Shown here: positions 7,750 through 16,855 of the stretch, in pieces
Layout: each line of letters opens with the position of its first letter
How positions within the stretch are numbered: position 1 is the stretch's first letter
Assembly (NCBI GenBank): GCA_026986575.1
Contig: JALSOH010000004.1
Span: 598,693 to 662,692, forward strand
Length of the DNA: 64,000 nt
Direction: 5' to 3'
Source of the DNA: Thermoproteota archaeon
Lineage (GTDB): Archaea; Korarchaeota; Korarchaeia; Korarchaeales; Korarchaeaceae
Translations under genes and position numbers: made by a program
The notes under the pieces: generated by a model
The model's input: the letters and a program-made list of their open reading frames with translations, nothing else
Told to the model about the DNA's origin: nothing
Databases searched by the model: none

Positions 7750-9108
7750 ATGGATCTGGAGGGTGCGATATCCCTTGGTCTCGATGAAGGGGCGGACTTC
7801 ATTGAGGTCAGGGAAGAGAGGACCTACATGACCATGATCAGGATGATCGATGGAGTGGTGAGGGAGCTGACCAGGGGAAGGGAATTCAGAATAAGTGTCA
7901 GGGCCCTTTACAAGGGAGGATGGGGGTTCGGCATAGCTAACTCCCCTAATGAGATAGCTGACGCGGTTAGAGATGCAGTAAGCCTAGCTAAACTCTCCTC
8001 CAAGTGGGCGGAACCTATAGAAGTGAATTGGCCCTCCTTCGAGGGAAGTTACGATGTTAAAGGAAGGAAGCCCGCGTGGCAGACTCCAATAGAGGATAAG
8101 ATAAGGATAGTTGAGGAGCAGGATCGACTCGCCAAATCCGTGGAGAAGGTGACCAACAGGAACATAGTAATGGGAGATACACTAAGGGAGACCAGAGTGA
8201 TCAACTCCTTAGGAACTGACATCAGGCAGACACTACCTAGGGTCAGGCTGGCCGCCTATATATTCGCTCACGAGGCGGGAGTGACGGAAAGCGCGTTTGA
8301 ATCGAGGGGAGGAATAGGGGGACTGGAGGTGATTGAGGGGACCGAGATCGCGGAGGAGGCAGCCAAAAGGGCCGTGGAAGCTCTATCGGCCAAACCAGCC
8401 CCTCCTGGATCCCATCCAGCTATACTGGATCCGAAATTAGCTGGAGTTTTCATCCATGAGGCCTTCGGTCACGCGGCCGAGGGAGACGCGGTAGTTAACA
8501 ATGAGAGCATCCTCACTGGGAAGCTGGGTGAAAAGGTGGGCTCTGAGGTGGTCAGCGTCGTCGACGATCCAACCATAGAGGGGTTATACGGGTTTTACAG
8601 GTACGACGATGAGGGCACCGAGTCCAGGCGCAAGTACATAGTTAAGGAGGGCATACTCTCCGGCTACATGACCAACTTGGAGACCGCTTCCAAACTAGGG
8701 CTCGAACCTACCGGAAACGCCCGTTCGATGGATTACAGCAATCCACCGATCGTGAGGATGTCTAACACGTTCATAGACAGGGGAGATTGGACGTTCGAGG
8801 AGATGGTGTCCGAGATGAAGCATGGAATATACGCATTCGGGTCCCTTTACGGATACACCGACCCGGCTAAGGGACAGTTCATGTTCAAGGCCGAGGGAGG
8901 ATGGCTGATAGAGAACGGGGAGCTCAAGCAGAGGTTGAGAGAGGTGGCTATAACTGGTATGACCCTCGAGGTCCTGAATAACATGGATGCGGTCGGGAAG
9001 GACTTATCTCACGATCCTGGGATGTGTGGGAAGATGGGCCAGTGGGTTCCCGTAACTACCGGAGCACCACATGTGAGGGTGAGCAAGCTGGTGTTCGGGG
9101 GGAGGTAA
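7750..9108 (+). CDS. tldD: TldD metalloprotease subunit
   Basis: This 452-residue protein is TldD, the catalytic half of the TldD/TldE (PmbA) heterodimeric metalloprotease, which degrades unfolded or modified peptides. The metal-binding HEAFGHAAEGD (HExxxH) motif lies in the middle, followed by the usual ESRRKYIVKEGILSGYMTN and GNARSMDYSNPPIVRMSNT blocks. The start was put at ATG 7750 (MDLEGAISLGL); the open frame runs upstream to 7576 but overlaps the divergent ykgJ-like gene. tldE begins one base after its stop, so the two are co-transcribed. Confidence 0.92.
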   Translation: MDLEGAISLGLDEGADFIEVREERTYMTMIRMIDGVVRELTRGREFRISVRALYKGGWGFGIANSPNEIADAVRDAVSLAKLSSKWAEPIEVNWPSFEGSYDVKGRKPAWQTPIEDKIRIVEEQDRLAKSVEKVTNRNIVMGDTLRETRVINSLGTDIRQTLPRVRLAAYIFAHEAGVTESAFESRGGIGGLEVIEGTEIAEEAAKRAVEALSAKPAPPGSHPAILDPKLAGVFIHEAFGHAAEGDAVVNNESILTGKLGEKVGSEVVSVVDDPTIEGLYGFYRYDDEGTESRRKYIVKEGILSGYMTNLETASKLGLEPTGNARSMDYSNPPIVRMSNTFIDRGDWTFEEMVSEMKHGIYAFGSLYGYTDPAKGQFMFKAEGGWLIENGELKQRLREVAITGMTLEVLNNMDAVGKDLSHDPGMCGKMGQWVPVTTGAPHVRVSKLVFGGR

Positions 9109-9109
9109 G

Positions 9110-10429
9110 ATGCTGAGGGAAGAAGCAGTTAAGGCAGCTCTTTCCTCCGGAGCTGAGGAGGCGGAGGCTTTCGAACTCTTTACCCGTGAGATCTCCATAC
9201 ATGTGGAGAAGGGGAAGGTCAAGACGGCCAGTTCCGTCAGGATGGTTGGTCTAGGGGTGAGGGCAGCCATAGGGCAAAAGCTGGGCTTTGCATTCGCCAC
9301 AAACCCTAGCTCAGGCGGGGAGGTTGGGAGGGAGGCGGCTGAGAACTCCAAGGCGGCTCCAGAGGATCCAGATTTCAGAGGACTGCCCGATGCCAGAAAG
9401 GTGGACTACATCAGCGAACTCATGGATCCAAAGCTCAGGGACTTGGATTTGAACGACGCCGCTGACCTGTTCCTAGCGGCTGTGGAGTCTGCCCGTCTCT
9501 CGGACAAGGTGATCTCAGTCTCCGGCAAGCTGGAGGTGTCCTACTCCAAGGTTGCAGTATTAAGCTCCAAAGGGGTCGATGTCGCCGAGGAGAGGACGTA
9601 TCTGACCGCTTACATCGAAGCGGCGAGCAAGGACGGTGATAGGAGGGGATCAGGCTTCGGTTTCGCCGATGGTAGGAGGTTGGATATGTTCGATCCCGAG
9701 AAGGTGGGTAGAGAGGCTGGAGATCTGGCCATCAGGACCTTAGATGCCACCACCATAGGGGTGGAGGAGCTACCAGTGGTATTCCAGCCAAAGGCCCAGT
9801 TCACCCTGATCCCCTTCTTGGTGGGCCAGGCGGCCAACGCCGAGAACATGCAATACGGCAGGAGCTTCCTGACCAACAGGATAGGAGATCAGATAGCTAG
9901 GGAGGAGATAAGCATAGTCGACGACGGGCGCATTCCATGGCTCCCCGGCAGCTCAAGCTTCGACGCGGAGGGTATCCCCACCAGGAAGACTTACGTCATT
10001 GAAAATGGTGTCTTCAAGTCACCGATACACAACTGGTACACAGCTATGAAGGAGGGCGTGGAGAGCACGGGCAACGCCTCCAGGGACCACACTAGGCCGC
10101 CGGCGATCTCATCCCACACGGTCAGTATCGAGGCCCCGGCCCTGCAGATGAAGAAGGATGAGTTGCTCGACGTAAAGAGAGGGGTGCTGGTGGTCTATAC
10201 AATGGACACTCCCAACCTGTCCACCGGGGAGTTCAGCGGGATGGCGGAGACGGCCTTCCTCATAGAGAACGGAGAGGTGACCAAGTCACTGAGGCAGACC
10301 AGCATGGGCTTCAGGGTCGAGGACTTCCTGAAGACCATGGATGCTGTCGGTGATGATGTGGAGACTTTGATGGGATTCAAGGGTGGCTCCGTCAGGGTGA
10401 GGATTAAGGTAGCGGGTCCGGGTGCCTGA
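9110..10429 (+). CDS. tldE: TldE/PmbA protease partner subunit
   Basis: This 439-residue paralogue of TldD keeps the U62 peptidase fold but lacks the HExxxH metal site, as expected of the TldE (PmbA) subunit. Recognisable blocks are the Ala-rich N-terminus with ALSSGAEEAEAFELF, the middle IVDDGRIPWLPGSSSFDAEGIPTRKTYVIENGVF block and the NLSTGEFSGMAETAFLIENGE block near the end. It forms the heterodimer with the upstream TldD. Its stop overlaps the guaA start (TGATG), so translation is probably coupled. Confidence 0.92.
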   Translation: MLREEAVKAALSSGAEEAEAFELFTREISIHVEKGKVKTASSVRMVGLGVRAAIGQKLGFAFATNPSSGGEVGREAAENSKAAPEDPDFRGLPDARKVDYISELMDPKLRDLDLNDAADLFLAAVESARLSDKVISVSGKLEVSYSKVAVLSSKGVDVAEERTYLTAYIEAASKDGDRRGSGFGFADGRRLDMFDPEKVGREAGDLAIRTLDATTIGVEELPVVFQPKAQFTLIPFLVGQAANAENMQYGRSFLTNRIGDQIAREEISIVDDGRIPWLPGSSSFDAEGIPTRKTYVIENGVFKSPIHNWYTAMKEGVESTGNASRDHTRPPAISSHTVSIEAPALQMKKDELLDVKRGVLVVYTMDTPNLSTGEFSGMAETAFLIENGEVTKSLRQTSMGFRVEDFLKTMDAVGDDVETLMGFKGGSVRVRIKVAGPGA

Positions 10430-11946
10430 TGATTCTAGTGGTGAACTTCGGTGGGCAGTACGCCCACCTCATAACCCGTAGGATAAGGGACATAGGCGTC
10501 TACGCCGAGATAATTCCCTACACGGAGATCTCACCATCCACCATAGAGGAGAAGAAACCAAAAGCCCTCATTCTGTCGGGAGGTCCCAGCAGCGTTTACG
10601 AGCCTTCAGCTCCCAAGATAGGGAGCTGGATCTTGGAGATGGATATTCCGGTCTTAGGGATATGCTACGGGTTCCAGCTGATAGCCCACATGATGGGGGG
10701 CGAGGTGAGGCGCTCCAAGGGCGAGTACGGCCCCACCAAGGTGAAGGTGCTGGAAAGGGAGGGGCTGTTCGCTGGCTGGGGAGAGGAGGAGCTCGTCTGG
10801 ATGAGCCACTCCGATCACATTGCTAGGGTTCCTGAGGGATTCGTGGTGACCGCATTATCCGAAAATGGGTATGTGGCGGCCTTCAGGCACGAGGAAAAGC
10901 CCATATACGGCGTCCAGTTTCATCCGGAGGTCAAACACACTCCCAAAGGTAAACTCCTCCTCGAGAACTTCGCGGCAATGTCGAGAGCCGAGAAGAACTG
11001 GAGCCCCGAGAGGATGGTCCAGCTGATAGATGAATACCTGAGGAGAGAACTAGCTGATTGTAAGAGCATTCTCTCCGCCGTGAGCGGTGGGGTCGACTCC
11101 ACCGTGGCCACAGTACTCGTCAGTAGGATAGCTGGGGACCGTCTGACCTCGATATTCGTAAACCACGGGCTTTTACGTAAAGACGAGGAGAAGGAGGTCC
11201 TCAACCTACTAAGGGGACTTGGAATAAATCCTATATACGTTAACGCCTCTGAAGAATTCCTCTTCGCCTTGAAGGGTGTCGAGGACTGCGAGACGAAGAG
11301 GAAGATAATCGGGGAGAAGTTCGTGGAGGTCTTCTCTAGGGCGCTTGAGGGTAGGAGATTCGATTGCCTAGTGCAGGGAACCCTCTATCCCGATGTCATA
11401 GAGAGCGGTGGGGAGGTAGGAGCTGATAGGATAAAGAGCCATCACAACGTCGCAGCGCTACCTGAGTGGCTTGAAGCCAAGGTGGTGGAACCCCTGAGGT
11501 ACCTCTACAAGGACGAGGTTCGATCTCTCGCTAGGCACCTCGGATTACCTGATTGGGTTGCTGAAAGACATCCGTTCCCCGGACCGGGCTTGGGTGTACG
11601 AATAATCGGCGAGGTGACCGAGGACAAGTTGAGGATAGTTAGGGAGGCTTCAGCCATAGTGGAGGGTGTCTTGAGGGAGAGGGGGCTCTACTCAAAGGCA
11701 TGGCAGGCGTTCGCTGTAGTAGGAGATGATAGGTGGGTTGGGGTGAAGGGAGACGCCAGGGTAGAGGGTTACATCGTCACAGTGAGAATTGTAGAGAGCG
11801 AGGACGCGATGACCGCGGACTGGCTGAAGTTGCCTCCTGATGTTTTAAACGAGATAGCTAGGAGGATAACCTCGGAGATACCGGAAGTCACCATGGTGAC
11901 TTACTCGATCACTACCAAGCCCCCGAGCACTATAGAACCTTGTTGA
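10429..11946 (+). CDS. guaA: GMP synthase (glutamine-hydrolysing), one-chain form
   Basis: This 505-residue enzyme converts XMP to GMP with glutamine and ATP. The N-terminal class I amidotransferase domain has the nucleophile elbow GICYGFQL and the His-Glu pair in VQFHPE. The ATP-pyrophosphatase domain has the P-loop SGGVDST near residue 222, followed by the dimerisation domain (HPFPGPGLGVR and the C-terminal TTKPPSTIE). Many archaea encode the two halves as separate genes, so the fused form is notable. It overlaps the end of tldE by one base. Confidence 0.95.
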   Translation: MILVVNFGGQYAHLITRRIRDIGVYAEIIPYTEISPSTIEEKKPKALILSGGPSSVYEPSAPKIGSWILEMDIPVLGICYGFQLIAHMMGGEVRRSKGEYGPTKVKVLEREGLFAGWGEEELVWMSHSDHIARVPEGFVVTALSENGYVAAFRHEEKPIYGVQFHPEVKHTPKGKLLLENFAAMSRAEKNWSPERMVQLIDEYLRRELADCKSILSAVSGGVDSTVATVLVSRIAGDRLTSIFVNHGLLRKDEEKEVLNLLRGLGINPIYVNASEEFLFALKGVEDCETKRKIIGEKFVEVFSRALEGRRFDCLVQGTLYPDVIESGGEVGADRIKSHHNVAALPEWLEAKVVEPLRYLYKDEVRSLARHLGLPDWVAERHPFPGPGLGVRIIGEVTEDKLRIVREASAIVEGVLRERGLYSKAWQAFAVVGDDRWVGVKGDARVEGYIVTVRIVESEDAMTADWLKLPPDVLNEIARRITSEIPEVTMVTYSITTKPPSTIEPC

Positions 11947-11989
11947 CCTCCTGAGAAATTTATCTATCTTTCCCACCTTGCTTGGTGGG

Positions 11990-12216
11990 ATGAAGGTGAA
12001 GGTAAGAGTGGATTCCAAGGGGAGGATCCTCCTCCCCAAGGAAGTCAGAGAGGAGCTGGGAGATGTCATTTTGATCGAGAAAACGGATGAAGGGTACATC
12101 CTCAAGAGGGTGAGGGATCCTTCTTAGAAGGGTTCAAAGAGATAATCTCATCGGAGCCTTCACGCGAGGAAAAACCCAGAACTGGCCTCTCTCCAAGATT
12201 AAGGGTATATGGGTGA
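11990..12216 (+). pseudogene. AbrB/VapB-like antitoxin, frameshifted
   Basis: From ATG 11990 an AbrB/SpoVT swapped-hairpin domain can be read (VDSKGRILLPKEVREELG, then VILIEKTDEGYILKRVRD) ending at a stop at 12125. The expected VapB tail continues in the next frame: SFLEGFKEIISSEPSREEKPRT up to a stop at 12216, with a SPR-then-IKGIW-like end suggesting a second slip. A GGTGG site precedes the ATG. I read it as a decayed antitoxin gene of a VapBC pair whose toxin remnant follows. A shortened 45-residue DNA-binding protein could still be made. Confidence 0.6.
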
Positions 12217-12675
12217 GTGATCGTTGGTCTTGATTCTAGCATCCTCTGCTATTCCCTAGATCCTGCATATCCCGAGTATAGGTTCGTTAAGGACCTGCTG
12301 CTGAACCTCTCTCCAGATAACCTAGTAGCTGTGAACACCCCACGGTGATTCACGAGGCGTACCATGCCTTGGTCTCTGGTCAGAATGGGTTCCAAGAGGG
12401 GCCTCTAGGAGGCTCGGACTACTACCAAAGCACCCATATGTGAAATTTCTGGATCAAGCAAAGGAAATTACATCAATAGGTTCGAGGATAGCTGTCGAGT
12501 ACGGACTGGGGGGGAGGGACTCGCTCATTCTAGCCAATTTTATTTTCAATCCAATCATATACCTTCATTTTACACGCATGACTCAGAAATCCTCTCTCTG
12601 AGGAAGGTAAATTGGAAGGGATGGACGCTGACACCCTCGGATCCAGTAACACTCGGAGATCAGGCGTTGCAATAA
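12217..12675 (+). pseudogene. VapC-like PIN-domain toxin, broken by several frameshifts
   Basis: Starting at GTG 12217 the frame gives a PIN-domain opening (IVGLDSSILCYSLDP with the first catalytic Asp) and stops at TGA 12346. The next block, VIHEAYHALV, is in a shifted frame with no base missing between the frames. A third block gives IAVEYGLGGRDSLILANFIF, the PIN C-terminal acidic motif. A further shift gives YTHDSEILSLRKVNW and ends at TAA 12673-12675. At least three disruptions make an active RNase unlikely. Its place directly after the AbrB-like remnant marks a former VapBC unit. Confidence 0.65.
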
Positions 12676-12794
12676 ACTGAATGAGCCGGATTGGCGATAG
12701 AGCGCTTCACATCTCTGAAATATCTTTTTAAGTTCCATTAGAGGGAACCTCAAAATCTTCCAACGAATTCCTGATGCTCAATGGAGGTGATCAA

Positions 12795-14843
12795 GTGGAG
12801 GTCGTAGAGCTCGTCCCCTCCATTATAGGCATAGTGGGGATGGTCTTCGTCGCTTTGATCTACTACCTAGTCACGAAAGAGGATCCAGGAACCCCTGAGA
12901 TGGTCGCTATAGCTTCCTACATACAGGAGGGCGCCAATGCATACCTGAAGAGGCAGTTCTACACGATAATAGTGTTCATCGTGATAATAGCGGCCATTCT
13001 GGGAATTTTGCAGGGAGCAATACCCGCGGCCTCGTTCATAGCTGGAGCGGTGCTCTCTCTTATAGCCGCTTACATCGGAATGAACGCCGCTGTTAGGGCT
13101 AACGTGAGGACCACGAATGCAGCAAGGACCTCTCCCAAGAAAGCGCTGAAGATAGCCTTCTGGGGCGGCTCAATCATGGGACTATCCGTGGTGAGCCTGA
13201 GCGTCCTTGGAATAGGTCTCCTCTACTTGGCGATAAGGGCCTTCTTTCCCACCGCAGCTCCCGAGCAGCTGGAGGCTGCCCTCCACACGATAGTCCCCTT
13301 CGGCATGGGAGCAAGCCTGGCCGCCCTGTTCGCGCAATTAGGGGGAGGTATCTACACCAAGGCCGCCGACATCGCAGCCGACTTGGTGGGCAAGGTAGAG
13401 GCCGGGATTCCGGAGGACGATCCTAGGAACCCAGCCGTCATCGCTGACCAGGTAGGTGACAACGTGGGAGACTGCGCCGGCAGAGGCGCGGATCTCTTCG
13501 AGTCCTTCTCAGACAACATAATCGGCATGATGATTTTGGGCGTGGCCTTTTACGCCCTATACGGGTTCAAGGGGATAATGTTCCCCCTGCTGGCCGAATC
13601 CTTGGGGGTCATCTCCACCATAGTTGCCATATTCCTCATCAGAGAGAACGTGAAGAATCCGATAACGGCTATAAACTTCTCCCTACTCGTGGCCGGCGTG
13701 CTGAACTTCCTTTTCTTCTACGTACTGGCCGTGAACTATCTGGGCAGGATAGAGGTATTCTACGCGGCGGTACTAGGGCTGGTAGCTAGCTTGGTGGTGG
13801 GCGTACTGATCCAGTACTACACGGGAACCGGATACAGGCCGGTCAAATACATAGCGGAGTCTGCCAAGTTCGGTCCGGCCTTGGACGTGATAGCAGGGCT
13901 CGCCGTCGGGCTGGAGAGCGCATTCCTACCCCTTATAGTGATAGGCGCCGTGGTGTCCTTGGCCTTCGTAATAGATGGGCTATACGGTATAGCAGCAGCC
14001 ACTGCCGGCATACTCTCCACCACCGGGATAATAATGGCGGCTGACACCTTCGGGCCCATCTCTGATAACGCTGCGGGAATAGCCGAGATGTCGGGTCTAA
14101 GCAAGGAGGTGAGAGAGGGATTGGATCTGCTGGACGCCGTCGGTAACACGACCAAGGCCATAACCAAGGGATACGCGATGGCCTGTGCCCTCCTCTCCGC
14201 GTTCGTACTATTTGCCGCCTATCTAACGGCTGCCGGACTCAAGACGTATCTCTTCCACGATAAGGTGATAAACGCAGCTCAGACCGGCGTAGAACTCGCG
14301 GATCCCCTTATACTGGTTGGCGTGATCCTTGGATCCACGCTGGCCTACCTCTTCTCTGCGCTTGCAATGCAGGCCGTCGGTAAGACTGCTAACAAGATGG
14401 TCGATGAGGTAAGGAGGCAGTTCAGGGAGATACCCGGCTTACTGGAGGGTAAGGCTAAACCAGATTACGCCAGGGCCGTGGACATATCCACCAAACACGC
14501 GTTGAAGGAGATGATCTTCCCGACGCTGATAACATTCCTAGCACCCATAGTAATAGGCCTCCTCTTCGGAAGGAAGCCGCTGGGTTCCTTCGTCGTTGGA
14601 GCGACGATAGCAGGTGGGCTCCTAGCGATCTTCATGATAAACGCCGGAGGCGCCTTGGACAACGCTAAGAAGCTGATAGAATCCGGCTTATTCGGGGGAA
14701 AGGGATCTGACGCTCACAAAGCTGCTGTGGTCGGGGACACCGTGGGTGATCCGCTCAAGGATACCGCCGGACCATCCTTGCACATATTCGTCAAGTTGGT
14801 CACGATAGTCGCTCTGACGTTCGTGGCCTTCTTCCCACCATGA
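12795..14843 (+). CDS. hppA: membrane-bound pyrophosphatase, K+-independent H+-pump type
   Basis: This integral membrane protein of about 682 residues, with some 16 helices, couples hydrolysis of pyrophosphate to ion pumping. Seen are the catalytic segments GGGIYTKAADIAADLVGKVEAGIPEDDPRNPA, DNVGDCAGRGADLFES, and the late VVGDTVGDPLKDTAGPS. In the K+ switch segment it reads GNTTKA: the Lys is characteristic of the K+-independent family, where K+-dependent enzymes carry Ala. The start was set at GTG 12795 because a perfect GGAGGTGAT lies at 12783-12791; the frame opens at 12774 but that start would lie inside the ribosome site. Confidence 0.93.
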   Translation: MEVVELVPSIIGIVGMVFVALIYYLVTKEDPGTPEMVAIASYIQEGANAYLKRQFYTIIVFIVIIAAILGILQGAIPAASFIAGAVLSLIAAYIGMNAAVRANVRTTNAARTSPKKALKIAFWGGSIMGLSVVSLSVLGIGLLYLAIRAFFPTAAPEQLEAALHTIVPFGMGASLAALFAQLGGGIYTKAADIAADLVGKVEAGIPEDDPRNPAVIADQVGDNVGDCAGRGADLFESFSDNIIGMMILGVAFYALYGFKGIMFPLLAESLGVISTIVAIFLIRENVKNPITAINFSLLVAGVLNFLFFYVLAVNYLGRIEVFYAAVLGLVASLVVGVLIQYYTGTGYRPVKYIAESAKFGPALDVIAGLAVGLESAFLPLIVIGAVVSLAFVIDGLYGIAAATAGILSTTGIIMAADTFGPISDNAAGIAEMSGLSKEVREGLDLLDAVGNTTKAITKGYAMACALLSAFVLFAAYLTAAGLKTYLFHDKVINAAQTGVELADPLILVGVILGSTLAYLFSALAMQAVGKTANKMVDEVRRQFREIPGLLEGKAKPDYARAVDISTKHALKEMIFPTLITFLAPIVIGLLFGRKPLGSFVVGATIAGGLLAIFMINAGGALDNAKKLIESGLFGGKGSDAHKAAVVGDTVGDPLKDTAGPSLHIFVKLVTIVALTFVAFFPP

Positions 14844-14845
14844 GC

Positions 14846-14870
14846 TTTTTCTACCTCCTTCTCATCTTTT
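14846..14870 (+). terminator. T-rich transcription stop after the pyrophosphatase gene
   Basis: Directly after the stop codon lie three T-rich runs (TTTTT, CTCCTTCT, TCTTTT) in a pyrimidine-only stretch, the usual look of an archaeal intrinsic terminator. No hairpin is needed or seen. Confidence 0.45.
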
Positions 14871-14917
14871 CAGAATCTCCCGCCCTTTCCTAAGTGAACT
14901 AGTACTGACTGGCTAGT

Positions 14918-14977
14918 GCAAAAATGAGGGAGCCCCTTGACTCCCCTTCGCATGGGATCGGTCGGAACGGGCCCTCA
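14918..14977 (-). terminator. GC-rich hairpin plus T run at the 3' end of aIF1
   Basis: On the minus strand TGAGGG-CCC at the aIF1 stop codon (14977 downward) pairs with GGG-CTCCCTCA near 14925-14934, enclosing a smaller GGGA/TCCC hairpin (14942-14957). The structure is followed by TTTTTGC, so hairpin plus T run suits a terminator. The compact nested shape could also be a small structured RNA. Confidence 0.4.
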
Positions 14978-15298
14978 CTCTACCTCTATCTGTTCCTCCG
15001 GTATACCCCACTTCTCCTTCAGTAGCTTGGCCACCTTGTACCTATGGTCTCCCTGCAACAACACGTATCCATCCTTGTACGTGCCACCACACGCCAGTAT
15101 ACGCTTCATTTCCTTCAAGAACGATTTCATGGTTTCCTTCGAGAACGGTAGGTTCTCGATTATGGTGACATCCCTTCCTCTCCTTCTCTCGGTTCTTATC
15201 CTCACGGGTCTGAGTTCCTTCTCGACTTCCTCCCAAGAGAAAAGCTCGATCGGGAGGCCAGTTACCGGATCCCTCAATCTCTCGTCGAACGCAACCAT
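14975..15298 (-). CDS. translation initiation factor aIF1 (SUI1 family)
   Basis: This 107-residue protein is archaeal initiation factor 1, which binds the small ribosomal subunit near the P site and checks start-codon pairing. The SUI1 domain fills residues 40-105, with the signature KRILACGGTYKDGYVLLQGDH and a basic loop before it (RTERRRGRDVTI). The N-terminal 35 residues are the usual archaeal extension. A minus-strand TATA-like box (TTTTATATATC) centred near 15328 predicts a nearly leaderless transcript. It stands alone. Confidence 0.93.
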   Translation of the reverse strand: MVAFDERLRDPVTGLPIELFSWEEVEKELRPVRIRTERRRGRDVTIIENLPFSKETMKSFLKEMKRILACGGTYKDGYVLLQGDHRYKVAKLLKEKWGIPEEQIEVE

Positions 15299-15380
15299 TC
15301 CAAGCTATTCCGTCGCTGGGTGATATATAAAAACATATGGTCGGGATGAGAAGGTCCCCTCTGATCCGAGAATGGTCGAA

Positions 15381-15797
15381 TCAGAAGAGACCAACTATGT
15401 TGCTGGCGGAATCCATCCACCACTTGTTATACTCATCCCTCTTCTTCTCTAACTCCTCATCCGAGTAGAAGGCGAACCTCACATCGTCAGGTGACCTGAA
15501 GATCTCTAGGGTCTTGAGTACCTCTACATCCCAGACCAGCCCGATGACTTGGGTCTTGAGCCAGTCGAGGGGGTTCTCCCCTTGGGGGGCGAGCTTGGAG
15601 GGCCAGTCCACCCTCCCCTTGAACTTGAGGTGGTATCTCCCATTCTCAATCTTCAGCCCCTCAACCTTGAATCCGTCTAAATCCAATCTTCCCTCCTTTA
15701 CTTCCTCTATAGATGCACCTAGTCTCCCCAGAAAGGACCTCAGCTGATCTTCGTCCTTGAATACGAGTTCCCCTTCCACTTCAACTTCAGAACTCAT
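15381..15797 (-). CDS. hypothetical protein, 138 aa
   Basis: I do not recognise the family. The protein is acidic and soluble, with an alternating strand/helix pattern: an N-terminal half of beta strands (EVEVEGELVF, LKFKGRV) and a C-terminal helical half ending in a Trp-rich segment (YNKWWMD). There are no Cys residues, signal peptide or membrane span. The ATG at 15797 is preferred to the in-frame GTG at 15806, because a TATA-like box at 15815-15826 would place the transcript start there. It lies between aIF1 and heme O synthase on the same strand, but with its own promoter. Confidence 0.6.
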   Translation of the reverse strand: MSSEVEVEGELVFKDEDQLRSFLGRLGASIEEVKEGRLDLDGFKVEGLKIENGRYHLKFKGRVDWPSKLAPQGENPLDWLKTQVIGLVWDVEVLKTLEIFRSPDDVRFAFYSDEELEKKRDEYNKWWMDSASNIVGLF

Positions 15798-15847
15798 GCT
15801 GATCACAGCCTAATAGAGGAATAAAAGGTTTGATGATCCCCTAGAAC

Positions 15848-16735
15848 TCATAAGAGGATCCTGAGCAAGCCATCCACGGCGATACCGAGGAAAGCCATAC
15901 CTTCCACAGGGCTGGCTGTCTTGTACATTCTCTTAGCTCCCTCTATCGTCGGGTTCTTGGCATATAAGAGGGACCTGTACAGGAGCAGCAAGGTGGAGGG
16001 CAGGGAAATGATCAGGAAGACTGGACCGAACGGTCCAACTATGGAGAGAGCCAGTTCGCTGGCCATCATGATGACTACGGAGACCACGATGATCTTGGCG
16101 GTCCTCTCCACTCCTACTACTACCGGGAGCATTGGGACCCCAGCTGCCCGGTAATCCTCCACGTGATAGATGGCTATATACCATATGTGCGCTGGGATCC
16201 AAGTTATGGTGATCAGGGCTATGAGTAAAGCTGGAATCTCCAGCACTCCCCTAGCTGCGGCCCAACCAGCAAGTGAAGGGGCGGCACCGGCTACTCCACC
16301 GAATACTATGGATAGGGGCGTCCTCCTCTTGGTCCAGAGCGTGTACACGATGAGATCGAATACGACTCCCAAGGAGGTGGAGAAGGCCGTCCATGGGTTG
16401 ATCAGGTATGCAACGGCTACTCCAAGTAAGAATAAGAGTATGCCGAAGGACAAAGCTTCGCTCCTGCTGACCCTACCCGCTGGGATTGGTCGCTGCTTGG
16501 TCCTCCCCATTATGGAGTCTATGTCCGCATCCAAGGCCATGTTCACTGCCGTTGTCCCCGAGATCGATAGGACCATGGCGGCCGTGAGAAGCGTGAGTAT
16601 ATCTAGTCTGTAGCCCCCAGCACCTATGTAAGTGAATACGGAAGTTAGCAGTAAGAGAAATGTCTGTTTGGGCTTGGTCAGGCATACATAGTCTGAGATC
16701 CTGCTGGATAGCTTGGATACAGTCCTCGCTTCCAT
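15848..16735 (-). CDS. ctaB: heme O synthase (protoheme IX farnesyltransferase)
   Basis: This polytopic membrane prenyltransferase of the UbiA superfamily has about 295 residues and adds a farnesyl-type tail to protoheme for heme-copper oxidases. The first Asp-rich motif reads NMALDADIDSIMGRTKQRPIPAGRVS, the classical CtaB/CyoE signature. The second region HVEDYRAAGVPMLPVV is also typical. The N-terminal LTKPKQT is the usual entry to helix 1. ATG 16735 is preferred because a TATA-like box lies near 16760-16770; an in-frame GTG at 16759 exists. No terminal oxidase gene is in the window. Confidence 0.92.
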   Translation of the reverse strand: MEARTVSKLSSRISDYVCLTKPKQTFLLLLTSVFTYIGAGGYRLDILTLLTAAMVLSISGTTAVNMALDADIDSIMGRTKQRPIPAGRVSRSEALSFGILLFLLGVAVAYLINPWTAFSTSLGVVFDLIVYTLWTKRRTPLSIVFGGVAGAAPSLAGWAAARGVLEIPALLIALITITWIPAHIWYIAIYHVEDYRAAGVPMLPVVVGVERTAKIIVVSVVIMMASELALSIVGPFGPVFLIISLPSTLLLLYRSLLYAKNPTIEGAKRMYKTASPVEGMAFLGIAVDGLLRILL

Positions 16736-16855
16736 ACCGGAGGGTTGAGAAATGCCCACCTAATAACTTTGTGAATCAGGTCGCATATCGTCCGGTCCAG
16801 TCAAGGGACCGTGAGGCGGACACAGACAAGAAGAAGTAAAAATTAGGGATAGGGG

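Noticed and set aside
12128-12794. A single intact gene in the gap before the pyrophosphatase
   Set aside because: Protein-like blocks exist but in several frames with stops between them, so it was called a pseudogene.
15820-15860. TGATGA followed by CTGA near the heme O synthase end
   Set aside because: Only about 26 bases apart and inside a coding end, with no terminal stem, so not a C/D-box RNA.
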